From contig PIVM01000034.1 in the NCBI GenBank assembly GCA_003353945.1, positions 1-43,233 on the forward strand: a stretch of DNA of 43,233 bases, read 5' to 3'. A program made the translations under genes and the position numbers. The notes under the pieces were generated by a model. The model searched no databases, was not told the DNA's origin, and was given only the letters and a program-made list of their open reading frames with translations. Numbering within the stretch: the stretch's first letter is position 1; each line of letters begins with the position of its first letter. This DNA is from Gammaproteobacteria bacterium (GTDB lineage: Bacteria > Pseudomonadota > Gammaproteobacteria > Pseudomonadales > PIVM01). Positions 15,252-23,450 of this stretch are shown in pieces.

Positions 15252-17084
15252 ATGCAGGTCAAAGAGAGCGGATTTGAAAACGTTGTCATACGCTTTGCTG
15301 GTGATTCCGGCGATGGGATGCAACTCACCGGTACACAGTTTGCCGCCGCTGTTGCACAAGAAGGCAACGAGATTGTCACTATGCCTGACTTTCCTTCTGA
15401 AATTCGGGCGCCTGCAGGCACGACGGCTGGGGTTAGTGGTTTCCAGGTAAATTTCGGTAAAAGCAATGTACGTACACCGGGAGACTTTGTCGATGTGTTG
15501 GTCGCCATGAATCCTGCAGCATTGAAGGTTAATGTTGCTGTTCTTGACAAAGGCGGGGCGATTATTGTCGATACGGATGCGTTTAATGCGAAGAACCTGG
15601 AAAAAGCGGGTTATGAGAGCAACCCTCTGGAAGACGGTTCACTGGAAGACTTGGAAGTCTACGCACTACCCATTACTTCCCAAACGCTTGAGGCATTGAA
15701 GGACTCTGCCCTATCCAAAAAGGATCGTGGACGCTGCAAGAACTTCTTCACCTTGGGTATTCTGCTGTGGTTGCACGACCAAGAGCCTGATTACTCAATT
15801 GATTACATCAAAAGCAAATTTGCTAGAAAGCCAGACATTGCCGATGCAAATATCACTGTTTTGGAAGAAGGCATTGCATACGCACGAAATAAGGGAGTGC
15901 CTCAGGCTCAGTTCAAATTGTCGGACAAGCGTTTGGCACCTGGAGAATATCGTAATCTTTCAGGTAACAAGGCTGTTGCGTTAGGTTTGGCTGCTGCTGC
16001 GGATCTGATTGGTCTGAATCTGTATTTGGGTAGTTACCCGATTACACCGGCCACAGAAATTCTTCAGGAATTGGCTGTATTAAAGAACTATGGTGTTAAA
16101 ACCTTCCAGGCCGAAGATGAAATAGCAGGTATCTGCAGTGCAATTGGCGCGTCTTTTGCCGGAGCGCTGGCAGTGACGAATACATCCGGCCCGGGTATGT
16201 CCTTGAAGTCAGAAGCGTTAGGCCTTGCAGTGATCTCTGAATTACCGTTGGTTGTGGTCAACGTGCAGCGTGGCGGGCCATCGACTGGCTTACCTACTAA
16301 GACAGAACAGAGTGATTTGCTGCAAGCGATGTATGGTCGGCATGGCGAATGCCCCATGCCTGTGGTTTCAGCAAGCACACCAGGCGATTGTTTTTACCAG
16401 GCTATTGAGGCTGCGCGCTTGGCAGTGAAATACATGACGCCGGTTATCCTGCTCACTGATGGTTATCTGGGTAATGGTTCGGAGCCCTTTTTAGTGCCCA
16501 AGGTTGATGAATTACCTGATCTGTCTGGATTAAAGAGAGAAGTAGAGCCAGAGGGTTTTTCTCCCTATCGTCGAGATGAAAAAACCCTGGCCAGAGATTG
16601 GGCTGTGCCTGGAATGCCGGGTATGCAGCATCGTATCGGTGGGCTTGAAAAGGATTATGTTGATGGCAGTGTGAGCCATGATCCAGTAAACCACGAGAAG
16701 ATGAGTTTAATTCGTCAGGAGAAGGTTGATCGTATTGCTGACGATATTCCAGATCTCGAAATTTTTGGTGATCAGGATGGCGGAGAAGTCGGTATATTCT
16801 CATGGGGATCTACCTTTGGTGCTATCCGCGGAAAGGTAGAAAAGTATCGTGCAGAAGGTAAGTCAATTTCCCATATACACTTTACTCATATGAATCCAAT
16901 GCCCAAGAATACGGCAGAAGTTATTGCCAAGTTCAAAAAAGTGGTAGTTGCAGAGATGAACCTGGGACAGCTTGATCAAATATTACGAGCAAAATACCTG
17001 GTTGATTCTATCCCCTTAACGAAGATACAGGGCAAACCCTTTAGAGAAGACGAAATTGCTAATGTAATTGATAAGCTTCTGTAA
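15252..17084 (+). CDS. korA: 2-oxoacid:ferredoxin oxidoreductase, fused gamma-alpha subunit
   Basis: The 610-residue protein is the gamma-alpha fusion of two-subunit 2-oxoacid:ferredoxin oxidoreductases. The N-terminal gamma domain has VIRFAGDSGDGMQLTG, near residues 12-27, and FPSEIRAPAGTTAGVSGFQ. The alpha domain begins near residue 225 with LGSYPITPATEILQEL, the substrate-side motif, followed by AEDEIAGICSAIGASFAG and TNTSGPGMSLKSEALGLA. With KorB it converts a 2-oxoacid plus CoA to acyl-CoA and CO2 while reducing ferredoxin. Resemblance to KorA suggests 2-oxoglutarate, but substrate cannot be fixed from sequence. korB follows after 49 bp, and the rnf genes upstream offer an outlet for the ferredoxin. 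Confidence 0.93.
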   Translation: MQVKESGFENVVIRFAGDSGDGMQLTGTQFAAAVAQEGNEIVTMPDFPSEIRAPAGTTAGVSGFQVNFGKSNVRTPGDFVDVLVAMNPAALKVNVAVLDKGGAIIVDTDAFNAKNLEKAGYESNPLEDGSLEDLEVYALPITSQTLEALKDSALSKKDRGRCKNFFTLGILLWLHDQEPDYSIDYIKSKFARKPDIADANITVLEEGIAYARNKGVPQAQFKLSDKRLAPGEYRNLSGNKAVALGLAAAADLIGLNLYLGSYPITPATEILQELAVLKNYGVKTFQAEDEIAGICSAIGASFAGALAVTNTSGPGMSLKSEALGLAVISELPLVVVNVQRGGPSTGLPTKTEQSDLLQAMYGRHGECPMPVVSASTPGDCFYQAIEAARLAVKYMTPVILLTDGYLGNGSEPFLVPKVDELPDLSGLKREVEPEGFSPYRRDEKTLARDWAVPGMPGMQHRIGGLEKDYVDGSVSHDPVNHEKMSLIRQEKVDRIADDIPDLEIFGDQDGGEVGIFSWGSTFGAIRGKVEKYRAEGKSISHIHFTHMNPMPKNTAEVIAKFKKVVVAEMNLGQLDQILRAKYLVDSIPLTKIQGKPFREDEIANVIDKLL

Positions 17085-17133
17085 TAAACCACATCAAGTA
17101 TCAAATTAGAGAGATAGTAGAGGGTGTAGAGCG

Positions 17134-18138
17134 ATGAGCGATATGAAGATTGACAAGAAGAACTATGCATCGGCCCAGGAAGTCAAGTGGTGCTCTGGCT
17201 GTGGTGATTATTCGGTGTTAAAGCAGGCCCAATTGGCGCTGGCAGATCTTGGGTTGCGTAATGAAGAAGTGGTGTTTGTTTCGGGAATTGGTTGTTCCAG
17301 CCGTTTTCCCTATTACATGAATACTTACGGTTACCACACAATGCATGGTCGTGCGATGGCCATTGCGACAGGTGTTAGAACCCAAAATCCTGAGCTGTCA
17401 GTTTGGGTGGCCACAGGTGACGGTGATGCGCTCAGTATTGGGGGTAATCACTTTGTGCACGCGGCCAAGCGCAACATGAATATGGTTGTTATTTTGATGG
17501 ACAACCGCATCTACGGTTTGACCAAGGGACAGGTGTCTCCGACCTCCGATAAAGGCGTGATCACAAAAACCACGCCTTATGGATCTATCGATAATCCGTT
17601 AGATCCGGTCAAATTGGCGTTGGGTGCAGGGGCAACCTTTGTTTCCCGATCAACGGGCAAAAACCAGAAGCTTCTGAGAGAATTGCTGGTTAAGGCCCAT
17701 CAGCACAAAGGGTTTTCATTGGTGCATATTTTGCAGAACTGCCTGATCTTCAATGACAACGTGTTTGATCGATACACTGACAAGGAAAACGCAGAACACA
17801 GCCTGATTCTTGAAGACGGAAAGCCAATGATATTTGGTAGTGAAATGGACAAGGGTATTGTTTTGGATGGCATGACGCCAAAAGTTGTTAACGTAGCAGA
17901 TGTTGATCCTGCCGATATTCTCGTGCACGACGCTACCAATGAGGATTCAATCCTGCCGAGCATGCTCAGTTCGTTGCCGTTGGATAAGTTCCCCATGCCA
18001 ATGGGTGTTATTCGACAGGTTGAGGGCGAGTGTTACGGTGAGTCTATGCGTGATCAGCAAGAGCAGGTGACATCTAAGTTGGGATCAGGCGATCTTCAGC
18101 AATTGTTACGTGGTAACAATACTTGGACGGTAGCCTGA
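17134..18138 (+). CDS. korB: 2-oxoacid:ferredoxin oxidoreductase, beta subunit (TPP and 4Fe-4S)
   Basis: The 334-residue beta subunit carries all four Cys expected to hold one 4Fe-4S cluster: C20 and C23 (WCSGCGDYSVL), C54 (GIGCSSRF) and C203 (ILQNCLIF). The thiamine diphosphate site is GDGDALSIGGNHFVHAAKRN near residues 96-115, and NRIYGLTKGQVSPTS is the typical loop after it. No separate delta ferredoxin subunit is encoded, as usual for the two-subunit type, so electrons go straight to a free ferredoxin. The ATG at 17134 follows a purine-rich leader with AGAGGG. A strong terminator follows. Confidence 0.95.
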   Translation: MSDMKIDKKNYASAQEVKWCSGCGDYSVLKQAQLALADLGLRNEEVVFVSGIGCSSRFPYYMNTYGYHTMHGRAMAIATGVRTQNPELSVWVATGDGDALSIGGNHFVHAAKRNMNMVVILMDNRIYGLTKGQVSPTSDKGVITKTTPYGSIDNPLDPVKLALGAGATFVSRSTGKNQKLLRELLVKAHQHKGFSLVHILQNCLIFNDNVFDRYTDKENAEHSLILEDGKPMIFGSEMDKGIVLDGMTPKVVNVADVDPADILVHDATNEDSILPSMLSSLPLDKFPMPMGVIRQVEGECYGESMRDQQEQVTSKLGSGDLQQLLRGNNTWTVA

Positions 18139-18209
18139 TTTGTAGGAATTCGAAAAATTATTCTCCGCAGTACCTTATGCGTTGATAATGATTTGAATCG
18201 ATTGAGAAA

Positions 18210-18242
18210 AACCTCTCCCAGATGTGGGAGAGGTTTTTTTTT
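18210..18242 (+). terminator. Intrinsic terminator after korB
   Basis: CCTCTCCCA (18212-18220) pairs perfectly with TGGGAGAGG (18225-18233) around a GATG loop, extended by AA/TT, and a run of nine T follows. It closes the korAB unit. Confidence 0.95.
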
Positions 18243-18384
18243 GCTCTCTATCCGAGGTCACAGATATTTTAATGGTGGCCCTGATAAAGGAATTTAATTT
18301 AATACTGTGCCATTTTGCTGAATAAATCAGCAGCAAACTTTCCGTTTGCCGCCAGATCGTGTGTCATTTATATTATGCGAAGCT

Positions 18385-18696
18385 TTACTGCGTTTTTGTC
18401 TGTTTCAATACGGAATGAATGACACGGTCATATTCAAAAAACACGGTAAACTGCTCGTACTCCCAACGACTAATGGGCGGATCACCAACGGGATCAGTCC
18501 AATCCTTGGGTTGACCAAATTTAGCTTCAACGCTTTCCTTGCGAGCACCTTTTTGAGGTCGTTTTACGGTCTGGGATTCGGCTGCTTGCTGTCCAACAGG
18601 AACCTTTACTTCCTCTGCTGTTGAAAATGCCGAGAATCCGAGCACAACGCTAAATAAGAAGCCTGTTGAAACAAATGGGACGGTGATTTTATGCAT
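18385..18696 (-). CDS. Small secreted conserved protein
   Basis: The 103-residue product begins with a signal peptide (MHKITVPFVSTGFLFSVVLG, cleavage after FSTA), so it is periplasmic. After a Lys/Gln-rich linker comes VEAKFGQPKDWTDPVGDPP, then ISRWEYEQFTVFFEYDRVIH, a compact motif found in small secreted proteins of pseudomonads and relatives whose function is unknown. It lies downstream of the PilZ gene on the same strand, 23 bp apart, and may share its transcript. Confidence 0.8.
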   Translation of the reverse strand: MHKITVPFVSTGFLFSVVLGFSAFSTAEEVKVPVGQQAAESQTVKRPQKGARKESVEAKFGQPKDWTDPVGDPPISRWEYEQFTVFFEYDRVIHSVLKQTKTQ

Positions 18697-18719
18697 GGTT
18701 GATATCCTGAGTGTGAAGC

Positions 18720-19304
18720 TTAGTCCATGTCGGAATTGCGCAATCGTTGTGCTTCTGACTGAACTTTTATGATATGACGTGCCAGTACATGTCGGTCCTC
18801 TTCTTTTAAGGCGACAAAAGCGATTGAATTTCGGTATTGCTTTTTGTTGTTGTTAAAGGGGCTTTCAACGATTCTGCCAAACAGCATCATGCCTATGTAA
18901 GAAGGGAGTAGAGTGATTTTCAGGGCGACATACTCACCTTTCTTCATGACATCCTTAGTGTAAAACGAGATACCTCCTTCACTGAGGGATGCGGACTGTT
19001 TGACTCCATTATTTTGATCCTGAGAAAGATCAATAATTGACTGTGCCAATAAGTCGATTTTTCGGTTTATGGCTTTCAAATACGAAGCAACTTCCCGCTC
19101 CTTATCCACGATAAGTCGCATGATGGCATTGTTTTCGTGATCAATTGCTTGCAATTCCCGCAGTAACACAAATTCCGGGGAGCTGGAAAGAAAAGTTTCT
19201 GGCTGCCTATGCTTAACATCATTTTCCGATACGGTGACATATTCCAGGCTGACAGTTTCGTTAACACGGAAATAGTTGCGTTGATCGTCCCCAGGTATAG
19301 TCAT
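18720..19304 (-). CDS. PilZ-domain protein
   Basis: The 194-residue protein starts with DQRNYFRV, giving the RxxxR motif (R9, R13) of PilZ domains. A helical stretch follows (about residues 45-95, likely coiled coil). The second PilZ strand has ASLSEGGISFYT and the end is RHVLARHIIKVQSEAQR. PilZ domains bind cyclic di-GMP through RxxxR and [DN]xSxxG; here the Asp/Asn position is Ser (SLSEGG), so binding may be altered. No ribosome site precedes the ATG. The leader, from 6 bp upstream of the start, is a 12-bp tandem repeat. The product may relay c-di-GMP signals; the HD-GYP protein in this window could affect the same pool. Confidence 0.85.
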   Translation of the reverse strand: MTIPGDDQRNYFRVNETVSLEYVTVSENDVKHRQPETFLSSSPEFVLLRELQAIDHENNAIMRLIVDKEREVASYLKAINRKIDLLAQSIIDLSQDQNNGVKQSASLSEGGISFYTKDVMKKGEYVALKITLLPSYIGMMLFGRIVESPFNNNKKQYRNSIAFVALKEEDRHVLARHIIKVQSEAQRLRNSDMD

Positions 19305-19309
19305 GTTCT

Positions 19310-19393
19310 GTTGTTAAGTAAGTTGTTAAGTAAGTTGTTAAGTAAGTTGTGAAGTAAGTTGTGAAGTAAGTTGTGAAGTAAGTTGTGAAGTAA
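19310..19393 (-). repeat. Seven-unit 12-bp tandem repeat in the PilZ gene leader
   Basis: On the plus strand the units are GTTGTTAAGTAA (three times, 19310-19345) followed by GTTGTGAAGTAA (four times, 19346-19393), with no other differences. The array ends 6 bp from the PilZ start codon and lies between it and the divergent lolC gene. Perfect short-unit arrays like this usually vary in copy number by slippage. Confidence 0.97.
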
Positions 19394-19510
19394 ATAGTAC
19401 AGTCAGTTAAGCGGATTATGAGTTCAGTGTAGTACAGAAATCGTGTTACTATCTGATTTTGCATCGAAATTGTCCATTTCCCGGTCAAGGCACACGCTTA
19501 ACTAACGCCT

Positions 19511-20755
19511 ATGAAAATCACATTTCCTGTTTTTGTCGGGTTGCGCTATATCGGCGCTAAACGCAGGAGCCACTTTCTTGGTTTTATTTCCCTGATATCT
19601 CTATTAGGAATGATCCTGGGCGTGGTGGCATTGATTGTCGTATTGTCAGTAATGAACGGATTTGAGGCTGAGTTGCGTGGGCGTGTATTGAGTTTAATGC
19701 CTCATGCGCAGATCGAATTTTCCTCCAAGGAGCAGAGAGATTGGCAAGGCTTGGCCGACAAAATTTCTGAGTATCCAGGCATCAAGGGTGTTGCTCCCTA
19801 TATTGGAGGGGATGCGATGTTGGCCTTACCCGGTATGGTGCGGGGTATTCAACTGAACGCAGTATTACCTACAGCCGAGGAAAAAGTCTCTGTTATCGAG
19901 CAGAGAATGATAGCCGGTAGTTTGTCTGACCTGAAAAGCAGAGAGTACGGCATTGTGCTTGGCGCGTTGCTTGCGCGCCATTTGGGTTTAACAATTGGTG
20001 ATGCGGTGACACTTGTGATTCCAAAGGTCAGCGTCACCCCGGCAGGTATTTTTCCGCGTTCCAGGCGTTTTTATCTGGTCGGTGTGTTTGAGGTTGGCGC
20101 GCAAATGGATAGCACATCGGCGTTTATCCACATTGAAGATGGTGCGCGCTTGTTTGCCTTAAAGGGGCGGGTCCAGGGTTTAAGGGTGCAGACCAGTGAT
20201 TTGTATCGTGTTTCCTCAATTATGCGGCCTATTATGCAAGCATTGCCCGATTCACTGCAATTTTCCGATTGGAGCGAATCGCAAGGTAGTTTGTTTCAGG
20301 CGATCAAAATGGAAAAAACCATGATTGCTGTTTTATTGATGACCGTTGTCGCAGTGGCGGCATTCAATATCATTTCTATTCTGACCATGATGGTGACTGA
20401 AAAAAGAGCTGCGATTGCTGTCATGCGCACGATGGGAGCATCGTCATGGTCGATTATGGGTATTTTCATGGTGCAGGGCATGTCGATAGGCTTGTTAGGT
20501 GTGGTATTGGGAGGGGGGGCAGGTGTATTGCTGGCTCTTAATATTGGGGAAGTGGTTGCAGCGATCGAAAGTTTGTTTCAGGTATATATTTTTGATCCCA
20601 ATGTCTATTTCATTACTGAGATTCCATCGGTGCTACAGTGGTTGGATGTTTTGAAAATTTTACTGGGTGCTCTACTGCTCAGTTTTCTTGCAACCCTTTA
20701 CCCTGCCTATAGTGCCTCAAAAATTTCTCCTGCCGAAGCGCTTCGCTATGAGTAA
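19511..20755 (+). CDS. lolC: LolC/LolE-family lipoprotein-releasing permease (first copy)
   Basis: The 414-residue protein has a first membrane helix (LGFISLISLLGMILGVVALI), a large periplasmic domain and a C-terminal FtsX-like unit of three helices. The end TLYPAYSASKISPAEALRYE is the family signature. LolC and LolE flank the ATPase LolD and extract outer-membrane lipoproteins from the inner membrane to hand them to LolA. The gene overlaps lolD by 8 bp. Naming as lolC rests on its place upstream of lolD. Confidence 0.92.
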   Translation: MKITFPVFVGLRYIGAKRRSHFLGFISLISLLGMILGVVALIVVLSVMNGFEAELRGRVLSLMPHAQIEFSSKEQRDWQGLADKISEYPGIKGVAPYIGGDAMLALPGMVRGIQLNAVLPTAEEKVSVIEQRMIAGSLSDLKSREYGIVLGALLARHLGLTIGDAVTLVIPKVSVTPAGIFPRSRRFYLVGVFEVGAQMDSTSAFIHIEDGARLFALKGRVQGLRVQTSDLYRVSSIMRPIMQALPDSLQFSDWSESQGSLFQAIKMEKTMIAVLLMTVVAVAAFNIISILTMMVTEKRAAIAVMRTMGASSWSIMGIFMVQGMSIGLLGVVLGGGAGVLLALNIGEVVAAIESLFQVYIFDPNVYFITEIPSVLQWLDVLKILLGALLLSFLATLYPAYSASKISPAEALRYE

Positions 20756-21464
20756 TAGCTTTATGAATGTAGACCAAACTTCCCACAAAAATCTGGTGAT
20801 ACAGTGCAGTAATTTATGTAAGTCTTATCAGCAGGGTCCGCAGAAGATAGAGGTTTTACAGGGTATTAATCTTGAGGTTGCGCGAGCTGAGAAATTAGCG
20901 ATTGTTGGCGCATCAGGGTCTGGAAAAACCACGTTGCTCAATATGCTTGGGGGCTTGGATGCGCCCAGTCAGGGAACGGTTGCTGTCAACGGGCAAGTAT
21001 TGAGTGAATTGAAGGAGCAAAAAAAGGGTCTGTTACGAAATCAATGCCTAGGATTCGTCTATCAGTTTCATCATTTGCTGGGAGAATTCTCTGCTCAAGA
21101 AAATGTCATGATACCTCTACTGATCAGAGGGCAGTCCAGGTCTGAAGCTGCCTCGCGTGCTGTTGCAACGCTGGCAAAAGTGGGACTGGAAAGTCGGCTT
21201 GTACATAAACCTTCGGAGCTGTCTGGGGGTGAGCGGCAGCGTGTTGCCATCGCTCGCGCACTGGTGACGGAACCGGATTGTGTGCTAATGGATGAGCCTA
21301 CCGGTAATCTGGATAACGAAACAGCGATTGCGATTCATCAATTGATGGTTGAACTGAATGATTCGCTGGAAATTAGTTTTATTATCGTGACACACGATAT
21401 TAGCCTTGCTCGACGCATGGACCGAATACTGAAACTGAAATCCGGTATATTGAGCGAGATTTGA
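20748..21464 (+). CDS. lolD: LolD, ATPase of the lipoprotein-releasing system
   Basis: The 238-residue ABC ATPase has Walker A GASGSGKTTLLN, a Q-loop region FVYQFHHLLGEFSAQEN typical of LolD, signature LSGGERQR, Walker B CVLMDEPTGNLD and switch His in VTHDISLARRMD. The ATG at 20748 is inside the lolC stop region (TATGAGTAA), which gives coupled translation; the open frame extends further upstream within lolC but that part has no family similarity. An ATG 15 bases downstream is another option. It powers LolCE in sorting outer-membrane lipoproteins. Confidence 0.95.
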   Translation: MSNSFMNVDQTSHKNLVIQCSNLCKSYQQGPQKIEVLQGINLEVARAEKLAIVGASGSGKTTLLNMLGGLDAPSQGTVAVNGQVLSELKEQKKGLLRNQCLGFVYQFHHLLGEFSAQENVMIPLLIRGQSRSEAASRAVATLAKVGLESRLVHKPSELSGGERQRVAIARALVTEPDCVLMDEPTGNLDNETAIAIHQLMVELNDSLEISFIIVTHDISLARRMDRILKLKSGILSEI

Positions 21465-21472
21465 GATTGTCT

Positions 21473-22711
21473 ATGACTCAACTTCCTTTGCCATTCTTTT
21501 TAGGATTGCGTTATACGCTGGTAAAGCAGCGTAACCATATGGTGTCGTTTATTTCGCGTATCTCCATGGCGGGTTTGACGCTGGGTGTTGGCTTGCTTAT
21601 CGTGGTTTTGTCAGTGATGAATGGATTTGATAAGGAGTTACGTGAGCGTATTTTGGGTTTGGTACCACAGGCGAGCATCAATAGTTATCAACCAATGGAT
21701 GACTGGGAGTTGATAGCAAAGGAGGCGCTGAAAAATCCAGACGTGCAGGCAGTGGCCCCCTTTACTCATTTGCAGGGTTTGTTATTGCATCGTGGCAAAG
21801 TTGAATCGACCCTGGTACACGGTGTGCTGCCAGACAAAGAGAAGTCCGTCAGTGTTATTCAGCAGTTTCTCAGTCAGAGTGACCTTACAATCATTGGCTC
21901 GGGTAAAATGGTTATCGGTGCTGATTTGGCTAAGGCACTGCTGCTTGAAGTCGGCAGCAGTGTGACGTTTATTATGCCGCAAGCGGGAAAAGGCGCGACG
22001 GTTATGCCAAAAGTAAAGCGCTTTGAGGTCGTTGATATTTTTACCAGTGGTACTGAGCTGGACCGGCATTTGGCAATGATACATATTGATGACGCAGGTC
22101 AGCTAAGTGGATTTGGTGATGCAGTACAGGGTGTCAGATTAAAGGTGGCGGACTTGTATCGAGCCGCGCTCACAGCCGCAGATGTAGTATACGCGCTGCC
22201 CTATGGCTATTTTGCTCGGGACTGGTCCCGTTCTCATGGCAATTTATTTGAAGCCATACAATTGTCAAAGCGTCTGGTCGGCTTGTTGCTGTTTATCATC
22301 ATCGCTGTTGCTGCATTTAATGTCGTCTCCACCCTTATTTTGGTCGTCAGTGACAAACAATCAGATATTGCTATATTGCGCACCCTTGGGTTAAGCCCTT
22401 CCGGGGTGATGGCCGTGTTTATGGTGCAGGGTACCTTGATCGGTTTGATTGGCACATTGGCTGGCGCATTGATTGGCATTGTATTGGCGTTGGAAGTCAG
22501 TAACTTGGTCAAGTGGCTTGAATCGGTGCTGTCGGTGCAGTTCCTGCATTCCGATGTGTATCCAGTCAACCATTTACCATCGGATCTGCATATAACAGAC
22601 ATCCTATTGGTATGTGGTGTTTCTGTTCTGATGAGTTTCCTGGCCACTGTGTATCCGGCGTGGAGCGCAACCCGTGTTGAACCGGCTGAAGTGCTTCGTT
22701 ACGAAGTTTAG
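21473..22711 (+). CDS. lolE: LolC/LolE-family lipoprotein-releasing permease (second copy)
   Basis: The 412-residue paralogue of the first permease shares its order of a first helix (ISMAGLTLGVGLLIVVLSVMNGFD), a periplasmic domain, three C-terminal helices and the end TVYPAWSATRVEPAEVLRYEV. The ATG at 21473 is preferred over an in-frame TTG at 21461 that would overlap the lolD stop. It forms the heterodimeric membrane part of LolCDE with the first copy. Its stop overlaps by three bases the stop of the convergent DUF2062 gene. Confidence 0.92.
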   Translation: MTQLPLPFFLGLRYTLVKQRNHMVSFISRISMAGLTLGVGLLIVVLSVMNGFDKELRERILGLVPQASINSYQPMDDWELIAKEALKNPDVQAVAPFTHLQGLLLHRGKVESTLVHGVLPDKEKSVSVIQQFLSQSDLTIIGSGKMVIGADLAKALLLEVGSSVTFIMPQAGKGATVMPKVKRFEVVDIFTSGTELDRHLAMIHIDDAGQLSGFGDAVQGVRLKVADLYRAALTAADVVYALPYGYFARDWSRSHGNLFEAIQLSKRLVGLLLFIIIAVAAFNVVSTLILVVSDKQSDIAILRTLGLSPSGVMAVFMVQGTLIGLIGTLAGALIGIVLALEVSNLVKWLESVLSVQFLHSDVYPVNHLPSDLHITDILLVCGVSVLMSFLATVYPAWSATRVEPAEVLRYEV

Positions 22712-23238
22712 CCTGTTTTTTTATTTTGACGTTCCATTTTTCTTGCTTCCCAGCGGCGAATCACATGCCAGCGCCATATCAGGCGGATAAACAGGTAACC
22801 GCCTAGTCCTGCAATGGTGCCACAGAGCATCGAGCCTAATAGCAAAGGTTTCCATTTAATTATTAGTTCCTGTGCCAGCCACTCCCAGCTTAATTCGAAG
22901 ACAAACTGGCTTTCCGGTATGTTAAGCAGGGTAGCCCCTATCACATAGGCTCCGTAGAAAATGGGTCCTATGGTAAGGGGATTGGTGATCCAAACCAGTC
23001 CCACCGAGAGTGGCAGATTACTACGGACAAGAATGGACAGTATCCCAGCGATCAGCATCTGAATGGGTAAAGGGATAAATGCGCAAAATAAACCAACCAG
23101 GAATCCCAGAGAGGCTGATCGGCGATTCAAGTGCCATAAATTGGGATCATGAATCCAGTCGCCCAGCAATTTCAACAGGTGAATGTCATGAATTTTTGCC
23201 GGATGTGGCATGTAGCGTTTTAGCAGCTTACGGGGCAT
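22708..23238 (-). CDS. DUF2062 membrane protein
   Basis: The 176-residue protein shows the DUF2062 pattern: SLGFLVGLFCAFIPLPIQML, then VRSNLPLSVGLVWITNPLT and GPIFYGAYVIG, followed by a further membrane helix (LLGSMLCGTIAGLGGYLFI) and a basic tail. The family is a small inner-membrane protein of unknown function, often near lipoprotein-export or comEC genes as here. The ATG at 23238 begins MPRKLLKRYMPHPAKI; no strong ribosome site is seen. Confidence 0.9.
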   Translation of the reverse strand: MPRKLLKRYMPHPAKIHDIHLLKLLGDWIHDPNLWHLNRRSASLGFLVGLFCAFIPLPIQMLIAGILSILVRSNLPLSVGLVWITNPLTIGPIFYGAYVIGATLLNIPESQFVFELSWEWLAQELIIKWKPLLLGSMLCGTIAGLGGYLFIRLIWRWHVIRRWEARKMERQNKKTG

Positions 23239-23384
23239 ACAAAGCGACTTCTAGTGAAACTCGACGGAAGGTTTTTTATAAAAAGACATAAGATTCAAAT
23301 GGTTATGTGTTGTTGTTGATTCCTGGTGGATATTGCCAATATCTCTAGGCTGATTTTACAGTATAGTTGGTAGCAAAGGATATC

Positions 23385-23412
23385 TTTCTTAGCCGAATGA
23401 CGGCTTAAGAAA
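23385..23412 (+). other. Hairpin upstream of comEC
   Basis: TTTCTTAGCCG (23385-23395) pairs with CGGCTTAAGAAA (23401-23412) with one bulged base and loop AATGA, 39 bp before the comEC start. No T-run follows. It could lie in the comEC leader. Confidence 0.4.
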
Positions 23413-23450
23413 TAATTGGAATAGTTGTTCAAAACGAGAATTACATCAAA

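Noticed and set aside
19310-19393. Possible CRISPR array
   Set aside because: Units are 12 bp and contiguous, with no spacers.
19261-19488. Minus-strand frame with a repeated TYFTTYFTTYLTT product
   Set aside because: It is only the translation of the 12-bp tandem repeat and overlaps the PilZ start.
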